DNA of 64,000 nt, from the NCBI RefSeq assembly GCF_001704415.2, contig NC_030820.1, positions 46,668,036-46,732,035 of the forward strand, written 5' to 3'. Below are positions 1 to 11,000 of the stretch, one piece after another. The notes below the pieces were generated by a model. It searched no databases. It had not been told where the DNA came from and saw nothing but the letters and a program-made list of their open reading frames with translations. The position numbers and the translations under genes were made by a program. Every line of letters begins with the position of its first letter. Within the stretch, counting starts at the first letter, position 1. Source of the DNA: Capra hircus (Eukaryota > Chordata > Mammalia > Artiodactyla > Bovidae).

Positions 1-762
1 CACTGCTAGTTCCAGTCTCATACAAAGACCAACCTTTGCAAGCAGCTCATTGAAATGACCAACAGCAAGGTTCCCTGACTGAGGTTTTAAAAACCTAGAT
101 AAAACTGAGGCCCTTTTTCTTTTCCTAAATCAAATCAGTGGTCACAAAGTAACTCCTAGGAGCAAGGAAGGAAATAAGGGCTAGAAAATTCTGCTCCTAG
201 AACCTAAAAATTTAACAGTATTTTGAGAGTACAACAGGTCTGTCTGCTTTCCTCAAATCCCCTATCTGATCTCTTCCTGACCTTAAGGGTTATTTAAGGA
301 TCTTTGCAATCACTATGAGGAGGATAGCAGGTGGAATGAAAGTCATTTGTAGAAAACCAAAGCAGCCAGATCCTTAAAAAGCAAAGATGTTTCAGAGAAA
401 GGATGCTGATGCAGCAAAGAGAGTGACTACTGGTGGTTCATAAAACCCACTGAAAGAAAGAGGCAGAAAAACAGCACAAATATTTTTCTATTCTGTTTCC
501 ATATTTATCAATTTCACTAGCACAGAGGAATGAGGTCCTTTCCTGGTCCTTACTTGCTCTGGGGGTAGGGATGAATGAGTGGATACAGAGAGAGACAGAA
601 AAACGATCCACAGATTGGAGTATTCTAAGCTGTTTTGTTGGTTGTGTTCCGTGCCTGATTCCAGAAAGGATTTATCACTGCTGGGGGCAGCACATCCAGG
701 CCTCCCTTCTATCACCTGCATTAAAGGACCCCAATGACATATGTGGAAATAACTGCAATTAC
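1..762 (-). other. SLC23A2: SLC23A2 intron (partial, to window edge)
   Basis: This is the intron downstream of the exon at 763-851, running off the window edge. I recognise no repeat, exon or RNA gene in it. The open frames here are short and lack coding character. Confidence 0.8.
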
Positions 763-851
763 CTGTGGTGTTACATTTCCATTTATCTAAAGACAGGATG
801 GCTCGAGCAGGGGCCAGAAATGCAAAAGCACTGGCCTGAAACAGGGGTAAC
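763..851 (-). CDS. SLC23A2: SLC23A2 fifth coding exon, residues 161-190 plus one base
   Basis: The 89-base exon completes Arg161 and encodes LPLFQASAFAFLAPARAILS then DKWKCNTT. The QASAFAFLAP segment corresponds to the half-helix that, in UraA-type transporters, helps form the substrate site. The end leads into the extracellular loop carrying an N-glycosylation-like NTT. Acceptor is CTTTTAG|GTTACC (start 851) and donor ACCACAG|GTAATT (end 763). One base (G) is carried into the next exon, which lies left of base 1. I searched bases 1-762 for the expected continuation and did not see it. Confidence 0.96.
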
Positions 852-2109
852 CTAAAAGAAACGAGACCAAAACCATGATCACGGCATCAGGAACTACCGA
901 GGTAGTTCACTATTTGACAGCTTAACAGTCTTTTCCACAGACAAACAGCACATGAGTAAACGCAGGCACACCTGGAAAAAAAGCCCCAGTCTGCAAAGAT
1001 ATCCTCGGCCATGCAGCCAGGGACGCTGGCTTCTCCGTTCTCCCCCCCTAATGCTCTCTCCCCAGGGAGCCCCAGGGTAGGTTCTAGGGGAGCTCTGTAG
1101 TCAGTGCCAGCACCCCAACACCAGCCCCTGACATTACCACCTTTCCCCTTGGTGGGGGGAACGCAGGCATTTGGGTGTCTCTGTCCTGCTGAGCTTGTGA
1201 GCTCCTTAATAAACATCAATGTACCTCTTCTATTTTACCATCCTCCTCCCTTTCAAATTCTTATTGGTTATCATGGGAGAAAACCTATCTCCCCCTGTCG
1301 TTCCATTTTGTAAGTCAAAAACTGCCATGAATCACTGGGGATAAGCATTAAGATTACGTTAGTTATCTATCTATTGAGAAAAAGGAAAACTGTAAGTTAC
1401 AAATCAACAGTAGATAAAATATTCTGTTTAATCATAAAAAATACTCAAGCGCTTATACCCTTATTTCTAAAGGACCCAGAAAACTTGTAGATTCTTTTAA
1501 ATATCCTGCCTACACTGTCAAACTAAATGCAGAGATCCTCAGATACCATCATTCAATTACATTCTAGATAATTCATATTGATTTTATGAACACTGGTGCT
1601 ACTCAAATTCAAAAGATTTTGTTCTTTATTATTAGAGTATAATAGAGTATTTTCCACTGGAGTTGTATTAAAGTGGTTCTAATGGGCTAACAGAGGAACT
1701 CAATCATTATCTTTAACATTATTTTGAGGGTAAAATATGAAACTAGCCCTTTGGTTTGCAGGGTTTGGAACTTTCAGATATCTAGATCATTCTTAAAATA
1801 CTCCTAAGCAGCCTTGAATCAGTGTCCTGGCCAGTAGGATAGGAACCCAGCCAGGCTCTCCTCTGAGCTGACAGTTCGTCCTCGCCCTGAGTGATCCAGT
1901 AACTGGATTGAGAAACAGTGCCTCTGGCTGAAGGACATAGAACCGCTTTACAAATACAGAGCTGGTACACACTATTCTGAGGTAGCTGAGGCTCTTTCCC
2001 CGTACAATCACCTAAACTTCAGATCCCTGGGCTCTCCAAGCAGATGGGACTGTCTGCTCTTTTATTCTGTACTGATGACTGGAAATGAAACAAATTAAAC
2101 TGTGCTTTT

Positions 2110-2300
2110 CTTTACACGAGGAGTTGGAAAACCACCTGTTTTTATGAGTAAAGTTTCACTGGGACACAGCCACCACCCTCACTCATTCATGAGCTGTCTG
2201 TGCCTACTTTTATGCTTCAATGGGTAGAGCTGAATAGTTACAACAGGGAACACAAAGCCTAAAATATTCACTGGTTAACACACTACAGAAAAAATAAAAT
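2110..2300. mobile_element. hAT-Charlie-like DNA transposon fragment
   Basis: The segment reads like a known mammalian MER1-type element: a stretch like GTTTTTATGAGTAAAGTTTC, then GGGACACAGCCACCACC, then GCCTAAAATATTCACTGG. It is old and diverged. The subfamily is not certain from memory. Confidence 0.6.
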
Positions 2301-2420
2301 TGCTAACCTTGACTACAGGGAAAGTATATCTTAAATATGTGAAGATACCCCAAAAATGCAGAATTTATTTTTTAGTAGACATTTTAGAAGTTAATAAAGT
2401 GTTAACTAGATGTCATTAAG

Positions 2421-2587
2421 CTGAGCGACTTCACTTTCACTTTTTACTTTCATGGATTGGAGAAGGAAATGGCAACCCACTCCAGTGTTCTTGCCTGGAG
2501 AATCCCAGGGACGGTGGAGCCTGGTAGGCTGCTGTCTATGGGGTCGCTCAGAGTTGGACACGACTGAAGTGACTCAGCAGCAGTAGC
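2421..2587 (+). mobile_element. Bov-A SINE with 13-bp target-site duplication
   Basis: The body carries the Bov-A hallmarks GGCAACCCACTCCAGTGTTC and GGTCGCTCAGAGTTGGACAC. It is flanked by perfect direct repeats AGATGTCATTAAG at 2408-2420 and 2588-2600, which fix its ends and show insertion by target-primed reverse transcription. Confidence 0.92.
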
Positions 2588-3069
2588 AGATGTCATTAAG
2601 AAAATCTGAGCAGATTTTGTAGCCCCAGGAGAGAAAAAGAACCTAACAAGCCCCACACAAGTTCTTACTTTGTTCAAAACTCTGCTGGAAGTGCCTCATT
2701 TCTTCTTGAGCATCCAGCTGACCTGAATCCATTTCCCAGTCTAGTCTCTCACCCATCATGTCACACACTTGCACTCCAGGCAAGTAGTCTATGTTCTTAC
2801 CTCCGAGCCTTTGCTTATCTCTTCGGTTATCAATTCATTTCTAAAGCTCCATTTCTATTCAGTATTTAAAGGACACAGAAAATACCATCTCCTCCAGGAA
2901 CTATTCTTGGCTCTACTAAGGATCTATAACACACTCCCCTACTTAGGACATTCTGGCCATGATTTCTACAAGTTACTCCCCAAGTTGCCAGGGAACTGCT
3001 TCATGATTCTCTGGCGTGGGGTGGGGGGCGGCGCTGGTTAAAAAATGAGCATTTCTTCATCTCACTCAG

Positions 3070-3150
3070 TCCAAGTTAATCAGAGTCTCAGGTGGAGTCT
3101 CTGAATCTGCATTTTGAATAATTACTTCTGGGTGAGGCTGATGCACTAGG
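3070..3150 (-). mobile_element. MER5A-like DNA transposon fragment
   Basis: The text around AATCTGCATTTTGAATAA and GTGAGGCTGATGCACTAG resembles the MER5A consensus in reverse orientation. It is short and diverged. Confidence 0.45.
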
Positions 3151-4734
3151 CAACGAAGACAACCCCTATGCCAGATGAAGGGATTTATCATTTTGGTCTC
3201 TTGATGAACACTTCCTGGGTGTCTGCTTGACACAGGCACACTTATAAAAAGATGAGACAATGGGAAAAACCACCCCTGGGCCCTTGAGGGGTTTCTGTTG
3301 TGTGAAAGAGATTATCTATCATGGATATACATGAAGGGTAGTGAGGGAGACGTGCAAGACGCCATGGGAGTCTATTATCTTATTAAAGGACAATAAGTAC
3401 TTTGGCCCATAAGCAAGAGGTTAGTAATCCACGCAGAGGAGTATAGATGCAAATGAGAGCCACAAAGCAGACCCAGAAATCCTTAAAGAATTGCAGATAC
3501 TTTACTGTGGGTGGGAATTGGTATGGTGAAGGTCAGAGGGGATCAAAGAGCAAATGCCTTGCAATCTTCTTGTAAACAAGAGGAAAACTAGTGAAGAACC
3601 TTGCTCTGAAAGGATCACTTCTGGGGGGAACATGCAAAAGTTGACCTTAACTCCAAAACTATTCTCAAGGCATTCCAAGAGGCTGTGACATAGCTCTGGT
3701 TAGTGGTCCTTGTTTCACTGACTCCGCCCATCCTGTGGTGGCCGTTCAGATGACCAGCCTGCCCATGTCAGGGTTCGGCCTCTATAGCTCCCTTCACAGC
3801 ACTGAAGCCTCTGTGTTGAAGAGCTCCCTACTGCTAACCTGCTTATCTCCCCAAGGGGGTGGTATCACCCTGACAGTAGGAACTGAGCCTGCTTATCCAT
3901 CACTGGACCCCCAGACTAACTTTCGCTTAGTAATTAATGAATTGAAGGTGTTATTGACAAATATCTTTCGAGAGGAATTTTATTAAACTAGAAATAAGAG
4001 GTTATGTCTTTCTGCCATGTTGATTTTAACTACAAATTTGGGGGAGAAATTTTTTAAGATTAAAGGCACTGGGTAGAGAGAGTAGAGTGTTGAATGTGCA
4101 TGGATTTTCAAGATAAAATCAGGTAACTCTCCCATGCCCCAGAGGCTGGCAGTCCTCCACAGTGCCATCAAGGAAAAGGTATCAAAAAGTTTAAGGGAAC
4201 AGTCCCACAAGCAGCACCAAGAAGGGATGAAATGCATCTGCCCAGAACTAAACCATTTAATGAAAATGAATAAAGCAAACACATAATTCAACAGCCCAGA
4301 GACTACACTCTGTGCCTGGCTTCCTCCATTTACCAAGAAAGAAATCAAGTTTGTAACAAAAACTTTCATCACCAAGTAAACATTTACTTGAATCTAAACT
4401 GCAGCACAACTGCAAGTTTGGCCTTAAGAAAAGCAAAATACAATGTCTCAGAGAATATTCTTTTCTTAATTGGAAATATTTCCATACTGTTTACTACACC
4501 TACATGTATGTATGTATCTGCCGGACTGCTGAAAAGGAGCTTGTGGGCATGGAGTCCTCTACACAAACACTTCAGCAGGCATCTCTTAAGAATAAATAAA
4601 TCCTCCCACATTATTGCCCCCTGCCCCGTAATCACACCCAAGAAAGGGGACATGAATTTTAATAACAAGGCCTAATAGTTAGGCCATACTTAAATTCCCC
4701 AAATTATTTTAAGATTTTTTTTTAATGTGGACCA

Positions 4735-4900
4735 TTTTTTAAGTCTTTACTGAATTTGTTGCAATATTGCTTCTGTTTTACATTTTTTGGATTTTTTTGG
4801 CCAAAGGCATGTGGGACCTTAGTTCCCCAGTCAGGGATCAAACTTGCACCCCTTGCATTAGAAGGTGAAATCTGTCACTAGACCATCACAGAAGTCCTTA
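4735..4900 (-). mobile_element. CHR/SINE2-type SINE, antisense
   Basis: Read on the minus strand it starts with an AGGACTTC-like head containing the tRNA-like box and ends in the A-rich tail. On the plus strand TTAGTTCCCCAGTCAGGGAT and TAGACCATCACAGAAGTCC are diagnostic. This is a ruminant/cetacean tRNA-derived SINE. Confidence 0.8.
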
Positions 4901-5018
4901 ATTGTTTATAAAAGTGCTTATATCCAATCACAGTTTCTACACTGCAGCTGGTTATTGTGCATCATATTTGGAGTCAGGCTAAACATTTTTGGCAAAGACT
5001 GTTCAGGTGTCATATCTT

Positions 5019-5380
5019 CTCTGATAGCTCAGCTGGTAAAGAATCGCCTGCAATGCAGGAGACCCCGGTTCGATTCCTGGGTGGTGAAGATCACCTGGAG
5101 AAGAGATAGACTCCCAGTTTGATTCCTGGGTGGGGAAGATCCACTAGAGAAATGGATAGGCTACGCACTCCAGTATTCTTGGACTTCCTTGGTGGCTCAG
5201 CTGGTAAAGAATCTGCCTGCAATGCGCAAGACCTCGGTTTGATCCCTGGGTTGGGAAGATCCCCTGGAGAAGGGAACGGCTACCCACTCCAGTATTGCAG
5301 CCTGGAGAATTCCATGGACTGTATAGTCCATGGGGTCACAAAGAGTCGGACATGACTGAGCGACCTTCACTTTCAAATAC
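5019..5380 (+). mobile_element. Compound Bov-tA SINE (two or three heads in tandem)
   Basis: tRNA-like heads with GATAGCTCAGCTGGTAAAGA and GGTGGCTCAGCTGGTAAAGA occur at about 5020 and 5190. A partial middle unit (GATTCCTGGGTGGGGAAGAT) lies between them, and a Bov-A tail with GGGGTCACAAAGAGTCGGAC follows. The whole unit is flanked by a 32-bp direct repeat, 4987-5018 and 5381-5412, with two mismatches. Confidence 0.88.
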
Positions 5381-5665
5381 TTTTGGCAAAGACTGCTCAG
5401 GTGTCATACCTTTTTTATAGCATCACATCAGGAGGCCTGTCAGGCTGTCCCAGGAGGTAAGAAAACTTGGTCAGGGTAGTGACTACCGGAACTCTCCATT
5501 TTAAAAGTACCTCTTCCTTTTGCAATGAATAAATTATCTATAAGGTGATTCTTAAATTGTACAAATATTATATTCTCACTAGCTTATTAACATTCTTACA
5601 GTGTGGCTTAAAAAGTATAATTTTTAATTTTATCATTCCATTGATATTAATTAAGTGTCCTTTTG

Positions 5666-5826
5666 GTTTTTGTTTGTTTGATTGTTTTTAAATGCTTTTA
5701 TTTATTTGGCTGTGCCAGGTCTTAGGTACAGCATGTGGGATCTAGTTCCCTGACCAGGGATTGGACCCAGACCCCCTGCATTAGGAGCTCGGAGTTTTAG
5801 CCACTGGACCACCAGGGAGGTCCCTT
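5666..5826 (-). mobile_element. CHR/SINE2-type SINE with 12-bp target-site duplication
   Basis: Antisense copy: GGCTGTGCCAGGTCTTAGG, GACCAGGGATTGGACCC and GGACCACCAGGGAGGTCCC mark the family. The flanking repeats AGTGTCCTTTTG at 5654-5665 and 5827-5838 are perfect. Confidence 0.88.
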
Positions 5827-6024
5827 AGTGTCCTTTTGTAAAGAGCTTTTCTTTTTGTCCAAAAAGAAAATATCATCATAAACACATGGACTCATTTTTT
5901 ATTCAGTTTAATAACACACTTCCATGACTATTCCTTTTAATATAAACTGTCCCAAATTTGCCCAAAGCACCACAGTTCCAGAATTATACCAATGTCACTA
6001 CTAACAAGACTACTAAGTTTAAGG

Positions 6025-6279
6025 CTGAAGCTGAAACTCCAATACTTTGGCCACCTGATGCAAAGAGCTGATTCATTTGAAAAGACCTTGATGCTGGGAA
6101 AGATTGAAGGCAGGAGGAGAAGGGGACGACAGAGGATGAGATGGCTGGATGGCATCACGACTCAATGAACATGGGTTTGGGTAGACTCTGGGAGTTGGTG
6201 ATGGACAGGGAGGCCTGGCGTGCTGCGGTTCATGGGGTCGCAAAGAGTCGGACAGGACTGAGCAACTGAACCGAAGTGA
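6025..6279 (+). mobile_element. BovB LINE 3' end, 5'-truncated
   Basis: It contains the BovB 3' coding and tail sequence (GATGAGATGGCTGGATGGCA, then GGGTCGCAAAGAGTCGGAC). Repeats AAGTTTAAGG at 6015-6024 and 6280-6289 are its target-site duplication. Confidence 0.9.
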
Positions 6280-6589
6280 AAGTTTAAGGTTTCTCTTTTT
6301 TTCTTCCTTTAGAATATATTTCATTCAGAGTGTGCAAAGTACTATGTTCTAAAGTCTATGAATGAATTCTTTTCCCATGTGACCAGCAATTTGTCATAGG
6401 TTCACTTGTTTCTGTTTGTATTCAATTTTAGAATTTGTGTTTCTTCATCCTTTTAGAGTTTATGTTTTGAACATGTCGAATATTTTATGGTTTTAAAATA
6501 AAACCATAAAATATATGGTCACTCCCATTCCTATCACCTCCACCCTCCAAATCTCACTTATCATTAACCATTTTTATTAATTTCTAACT

Positions 6590-7052
6590 TATCCTTATTT
6601 CTTCAAACATACACACTGTTTTACAACTTGCTTTTTCCAATATATCCTTAGAACTTACTCTATACCAGTTCAGGAAGATCTTCTTTATTCTTTCTCAGAG
6701 CTGCATTCACTGTGATGTATGATAGTCTCCTACATATGGACATTTAAGTTGTGTTAACTATTTTGTCATTACAAATTACACAGCAATAAAAAAAACTTTC
6801 TGCATTTATTTTGCATTTGTGGGAGCATATCTGCAGGGTAAATTTCTAGCAGTAGGACTGTTAGTTCGAATGGTAAACGCATATGTGCACTCAATACTGT
6901 TAACGCCCCTCCTCATAGGCACTGAACTATTTTCATTCCTGACAGCAGCACGTAACAGTGGCTGTTCTCCTACAGTTTTTCCATCAGAGGGGCGTGTTAA
7001 AATTATTTTTGTTAATTGACAAGACAAATTGTGTCTTCGGGTAGATTTAGTT
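6590..7052 (-). mobile_element. Old L1 (L1M-type) ORF2 3' part, antisense
   Basis: The plus strand reads like the reverse complement of mammalian L1 ORF2 end: CATATCTGCAGGGTAAATTT followed by GCAGTAGGACTGTTAG. It continues beyond two SINE insertions at 7266-7527 and 7739-8075. Its last 109 bases are duplicated at 7266-7379. Confidence 0.75.
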
Positions 7053-7265
7053 TCTGAAAAAGTGAAAGTGTCAGTCAGTCATGTCCAGCTCTTTGAAACC
7101 CCATGGACTGTAGCCCGCCAGACTCCTCTTTCATGGAATTCTCCAGGGAAGAATATTGGAGAGGGTAGCCATTCCCTTCTCCAAGGAATCTTCCCAACCC
7201 AGGGATCGAACTCAGGTCTTCTGTATTGCAGGCTGATTCTATACTGTCTGAGCCACACACTCCTG
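7053..7265 (-). mobile_element. Bov-A2 SINE, antisense, inside old L1
   Basis: AGTCAGTCATGTCCAGCTC, GACTGTAGCCCGCCAGAC and CCCAGGGATCGAACTCAGG are Bov-A2 in reverse orientation. It sits between two copies of the same roughly 110-base L1 segment. Confidence 0.9.
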
Positions 7266-7527
7266 AGAGCAACGTGTAACAATGCCCGTTCTCTCAGTTT
7301 TGCCATCAGAGTGGCTTGTCAAAATTATTTTTTGTCAATTGACAAAGGAGACAAATGGTGTCTCAGAGTAGATTTAGTTCGTACTTCTCTTATTATAAAG
7401 TCAATTTGATCCTTTCCTATGATGAAGGGCCATCATATAGCTTTTTTGAGAATTGTCTATTGTGTCTTTTGCTTTTTCTATATATATATTTTTAACTTTG
7501 ACTGTAAGAGTTCTTTCTGTATTAGAC
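7266..7527 (-). mobile_element. Old L1 continuation, antisense
   Basis: The L1 text resumes after the SINE. It begins with a second copy of 6944-7052, then continues toward TTTTGAGAATTGTCTATTG, which is normal antisense L1 order. Confidence 0.7.
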
Positions 7528-7738
7528 ACATTGTTGTTTAGTTGCTAAATTGTGTCCAACTCTTTTGTGACCCCATGGACTGTAGCCTGCCAGCCTCCGT
7601 CCATGGGATTTACCAGGCAAGAATACTGGATTGGGTTGCCATTTCTTTCTCCACGGGGATCTTCTTGACCCAGGGATCAAACCTGAGTCTCCTGCATTGG
7701 CAGGCAGATTCTTTGCCACTGAGCCATCTGGGAAGCCC
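7528..7738 (-). mobile_element. Bov-A2 SINE, antisense, inside old L1
   Basis: GACTGTAGCCTGCCAGCC and CCATTTCTTTCTCCACGGGG mark a reverse Bov-A2. The L1 reading resumes directly after it. Confidence 0.9.
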
Positions 7739-8075
7739 CAATTAGAGATATTAGAACTTACCTGTATTACAAATATTTTCCCCAGTTTGCCATTTTAAAA
7801 TATTTTTTACAATGCAAAGCTTAAAATTTTTAAACAGTTAATGGCATTATATTTTCATCCTTTTATTGACTCTTGAGTTTGAGTCCTATTTTAAAACTCT
7901 TTCCCTACTCAAGTTATAAAGGAATTCACCTGGTTTTATTCTAATAGTTATATGGTTTCACATTTCTTGCATTTGGATTTCTAATCCATTTTGAGTTGAT
8001 TCAAAGAAAACTCTTAACTAAAGGCAAGTCTAACGTTTATCTTCATGTCCATGATATTCTGGTCTTATATGTAAA
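7739..8075 (-). mobile_element. Old L1 continuation, antisense
   Basis: TTTTCCCCAGTTTGCCATTT and CTAATCCATTTTGAGTTGA are the usual antisense L1 ORF2 text upstream of the preceding segment, in correct order. Confidence 0.7.
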
Positions 8076-8289
8076 TATCAAAAGTATATGAATTAGCTCA
8101 GTTAACACTTTCAGTTAGACACACTCCTGGGGGACCTCAATAGAAACCAGTCAACTGGCTATTCTCCCAGCAGGAGGCTTTGTCCAGACAGAGCACAGGA
8201 ATGTAGGGGGCCTGGCTGGGTCCAATTTAGATAACCTCTTTTTCAAGCATGATAGTATTAACTATTTTAAGTCAAAAGTTTATTACATA

Positions 8290-8480
8290 ACTATCTAGTC
8301 AGTCACAGAGAAGCACGAGGGAATTCTTTGATGTGGACAATGCTGTATCTATTGGCTGTGGTGGTAATTAAGTGACTGTACACATGAATAAAAATTCATC
8401 TAACTATGCACAGGAAAAAAGGCAAATTTTACTCTATGTCAATTACCCTTCAATAGATTGACTTAAAAATTTTTTTGTCT
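8290..8480 (+). mobile_element. Old L1 3' end, sense
   Basis: GGCTGTGGTGGTAATTAAG, CATGAATAAAAATTCATC and TTACCCTTCAATAGATTGAC match the L1M 3' untranslated consensus ending in the poly(A) region. Confidence 0.6.
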
Positions 8481-8782
8481 ATACAGTGTCTTTCTTGGAG
8501 GAGAAATGGCGTAGATGATTCCTTAAAATACTAGTTATGTCAAATAGTTACAAAAAACACAAAATTAAAAAAGAAAAAGAAAAGAGCTTCACTCTGGGTA
8601 TTTGACGAGAAGCTCTATCTGTGGTTCAGCTGCTCCTGGTGCAGCTTTTGTCAGGCAGTCCACCTGCCTGAAAAGGAAGGATAAAAGGGAGAGTCAGTGG
8701 GCCATGAGGAAGAGGACGTGCATTTTAGAACACGTGGAAACATAAGGGGTAAGTGAGATGTGACAGTCAAAGAAAAAAAGAT

Positions 8783-8848
8783 TATGGGGAATCTTTATTT
8801 ATTTACTTATTTTTAATTTTTATTTTTACTTTATATGGGGAATCTTTA
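8783..8848. repeat. 15-bp direct repeat flanking a T-rich insert
   Basis: TATGGGGAATCTTTA occurs perfectly at 8783-8797 and 8834-8848. The 36 bases between are almost only T and A. This looks like a target-site duplication around a bare poly(A) tail inserted antisense. Confidence 0.8.
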
Positions 8849-9129
8849 ACCCCACATATAAGAGGACTTAGTCTCCTAGTCATCTGAAGCATCAGAAATA
8901 TTAGCAGAGAAACAACAGGCTAACTGAAGGGGGAGCCCACTCAGAAAAGCTAGAGTTGAAGGAGTTCACCAGTGGTTGCGTGGCCAAGGAGCACACTCAA
9001 CCCCTGCCGTGTCATCAAGCACAAGCTGCTCCATTTGGTGTTCCAGACTTGGTGCCCCAAGGCAGGTGCACCCTTATCTGCCTCACCTTACACACCCTTC
9101 TGAGGGGCCACTAAAATAATAAGTACCAA

Positions 9130-9250
9130 CAGGCAAGAGTGGACAGGTGCCCGATATTATCTTATTTGATGCTTACTAACAACTTTAATACTACTACCAT
9201 TTTAGAGAGGAGAGAAGGGACTTTGAGACCAGTCAACTAGCTAAAGCCAC
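9130..9250 (+). mobile_element. MIR SINE fragment, split by a CHR SINE
   Basis: TTATCTTATTTGATGCTTAC, CATTTTAGAGAGGAGAGAAG and GCCACACAGCTG follow MIR order. MIR-like text (ACAGCTGGTAAACAGTGAAA) resumes after the insertion near 9494. Confidence 0.65.
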
Positions 9251-9255
9251 ACAGC

Positions 9256-9490
9256 TGAGGACTTCCCTGGTGATCCAGGGGTTAAGAATCCACCTTCCAA
9301 TGCAGAGCATGTGGGTTTGAATCCTGGTTGGGTAACTAAGATCCCACATGCCACAGAGCAACTAAGCCCGCTTGCTGTAACTACAGAAGTGCACCCGCCA
9401 CAACAAAATATCCTGTGTTCCGAAATGAAGAGCCCGCATGCCGCAACAAAGCCCCAAGGCAGCGAAACAAATAAATGTTTTTAAAAAGCT
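9256..9490 (+). mobile_element. CHR-1-type SINE, sense
   Basis: Head GGACTTCCCTGGTGATCCAG, middle AACTAAGATCCCACATGCC, tail AAACAAATAAATG. It is flanked by ACAGCTG from the host MIR (9249-9255 region and about 9494). Confidence 0.88.
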
Positions 9491-9668
9491 AGACAGCTGG
9501 TAAACAGTGAAATGGGAGTGATGTCACCTCTGAAGCCAAAGCCCCACTACATAGCTGGTGAGGGGAGCCACGCAAAGCTCCCCTCTTTCTCCAAGGTAGT
9601 GACCTCCAGTTTTTCACTCATGCCCATGTTTTTAATATACCACCTAAAATTTTTTGAGTTAAATAGTG

Positions 9669-9672
<4 letters not shown>

Positions 9673-9723
<51 letters not shown>

Positions 9724-9726
9724 TTT
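9673..9726. repeat. (TA)n microsatellite followed by a T run
   Basis: About 21 TA units (9673-9715) run directly into 11 T. Likely highly length-polymorphic. Confidence 0.95.
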
Positions 9727-9954
9727 ACACGTGGAGGCAGGAAAAACCTACAACTTGCTATTAAGAACCTACTTAACATGATACACTCACTATCATCTAT
9801 ACAGTAATGCTGGCAAAAATGTTCATTCGGAATCAACCGTGCCTTTGGCCCCATCTCCCAGTTTAGAACTGTGGAACAAATCAAATACCACAATTAGACA
9901 TATTCAGACCATGGGATGTTCAACAAGACAACTGCCCTGGACTCTTTAAAAAGA

Positions 9955-10168
9955 GGACCATGTATTTTGATTTTTAAATTCTACCTATAAGTAGAAACAT
10001 ATAATATTTGTCTTCCTCTATCTGACTTATTTACTTAGTATAACATGCTCTAGGTTCATGCATGTTGTCACAAATAGTAAGGTTTCATTCTTTTTTATAG
10101 ATGAGTAGTATTCCATTGTGTGTATATATATATAAACCACATCTTCATCCATTCATCTATCAGTGAAC
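9955..10168 (-). mobile_element. L1 3' region, inverted half of a 5'-inverted copy
   Basis: TCTAGGTTCATGCATGTTGTC and TAGTATTCCATTGTGTGTA are antisense L1 ORF2-end text. The segment stops where the next, sense, segment begins. The two halves are adjacent in the L1 consensus. Confidence 0.75.
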
Positions 10169-10510
10169 ACATAAAAATCAAAATAAATGAACAAACATAA
10201 CAAAACAGAAATAGATTCATAGATACAGAAAAAACTGGTGATCATTAGAGGTAGAGGGTGGAGGGGATGAGTAAAACATGTGAAGGAGTTAAAGAAGTAT
10301 AAACTTCCAGTTATAAAATAAATGTCACCTAGGATGCACTATACAGCAGGAGTCAATAAATAAAATAATCACAATTTTATAGTCAATAAAAATTGTAATA
10401 GTTTTGTAGGGTGACAAATGGTAACTAGACTTATTGTGGCAATCATTTTTTAATGTATAGAAATATCAACTCTGAACTGACACAGTGTTATAGGTCAAAC
10501 AGACCTCAAT
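10169..10510 (+). mobile_element. L1 3' end, sense half of a 5'-inverted copy
   Basis: GATTCATAGATACAGAAAAA, AACTTCCAGTTATAAAATAAA and GGGTGACAAATGGTAACTAG are sense L1 3' untranslated text, following on from the inverted half. Confidence 0.75.
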
Positions 10511-10529
10511 TTAAAACAAAAAGGTTGAC

Positions 10530-10670
10530 ATCTTCCACTATGATAGTGTATTTCTCTATTTCTTTTTATAGTTCTATTAGTTCTTGACTTCCATATCTTG
10601 AGCATTGTTGTTATGTTTATGTATGGTTAGAATTATTACGTATCTTCCTGCCAAATAAAACCTTTAATCA
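10530..10670 (-). mobile_element. L1 fragment, antisense
   Basis: ATTTCTTTTTATAGTTCTAT and GCATTGTTGTTATGTTTATG resemble antisense L1 ORF2 text. It is short and diverged. Confidence 0.5.
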
Positions 10671-10739
10671 TTACGTAAAAAAAAAAGTAGATCATGTGGA
10701 AGAAAAATGTATCAGACCACAGAAACACAACAAATGCAC

Positions 10740-11000
10740 CATACAAACTTAACTGGATCCTGGTTCAGAGAGGTGGCCAGGATAGCCGTAACAGATATTT
10801 TAGGGACAACTAGGGTAATTAAACATAGATTGAGTATTAGATGATATGACTCAAATTTATCAGGTGTGGTAAATAGTTACACGAGAGACCCTCATCTCTA
10901 GGAGAGTATTTAGGAGTGAGCCATCACCATTCTGCCTTCAACTCTCAATTAATTCAAAAAGTTGCATATATACCCCAGCAAAAATACATATACAGAGAAA
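10740..11000 (+). mobile_element. Possible old L1 3' untranslated fragment
   Basis: GGGACAACTAGGGTAATTAA and GATTGAGTATTAGATGATAT follow a motif order seen in old L1 3' ends. Weak, from memory only. Confidence 0.35.

Noticed and set aside
3983..4375. 130-codon minus-strand open frame
   Set aside because: No recognisable domain or signal and no coding evidence; between repeats in an intron.
5019..5380. Possible tRNA genes (box A/B-like sequences)
   Set aside because: These are the tRNA-derived heads of Bov-tA SINEs; no cloverleaf or acceptor stem of a real tRNA.
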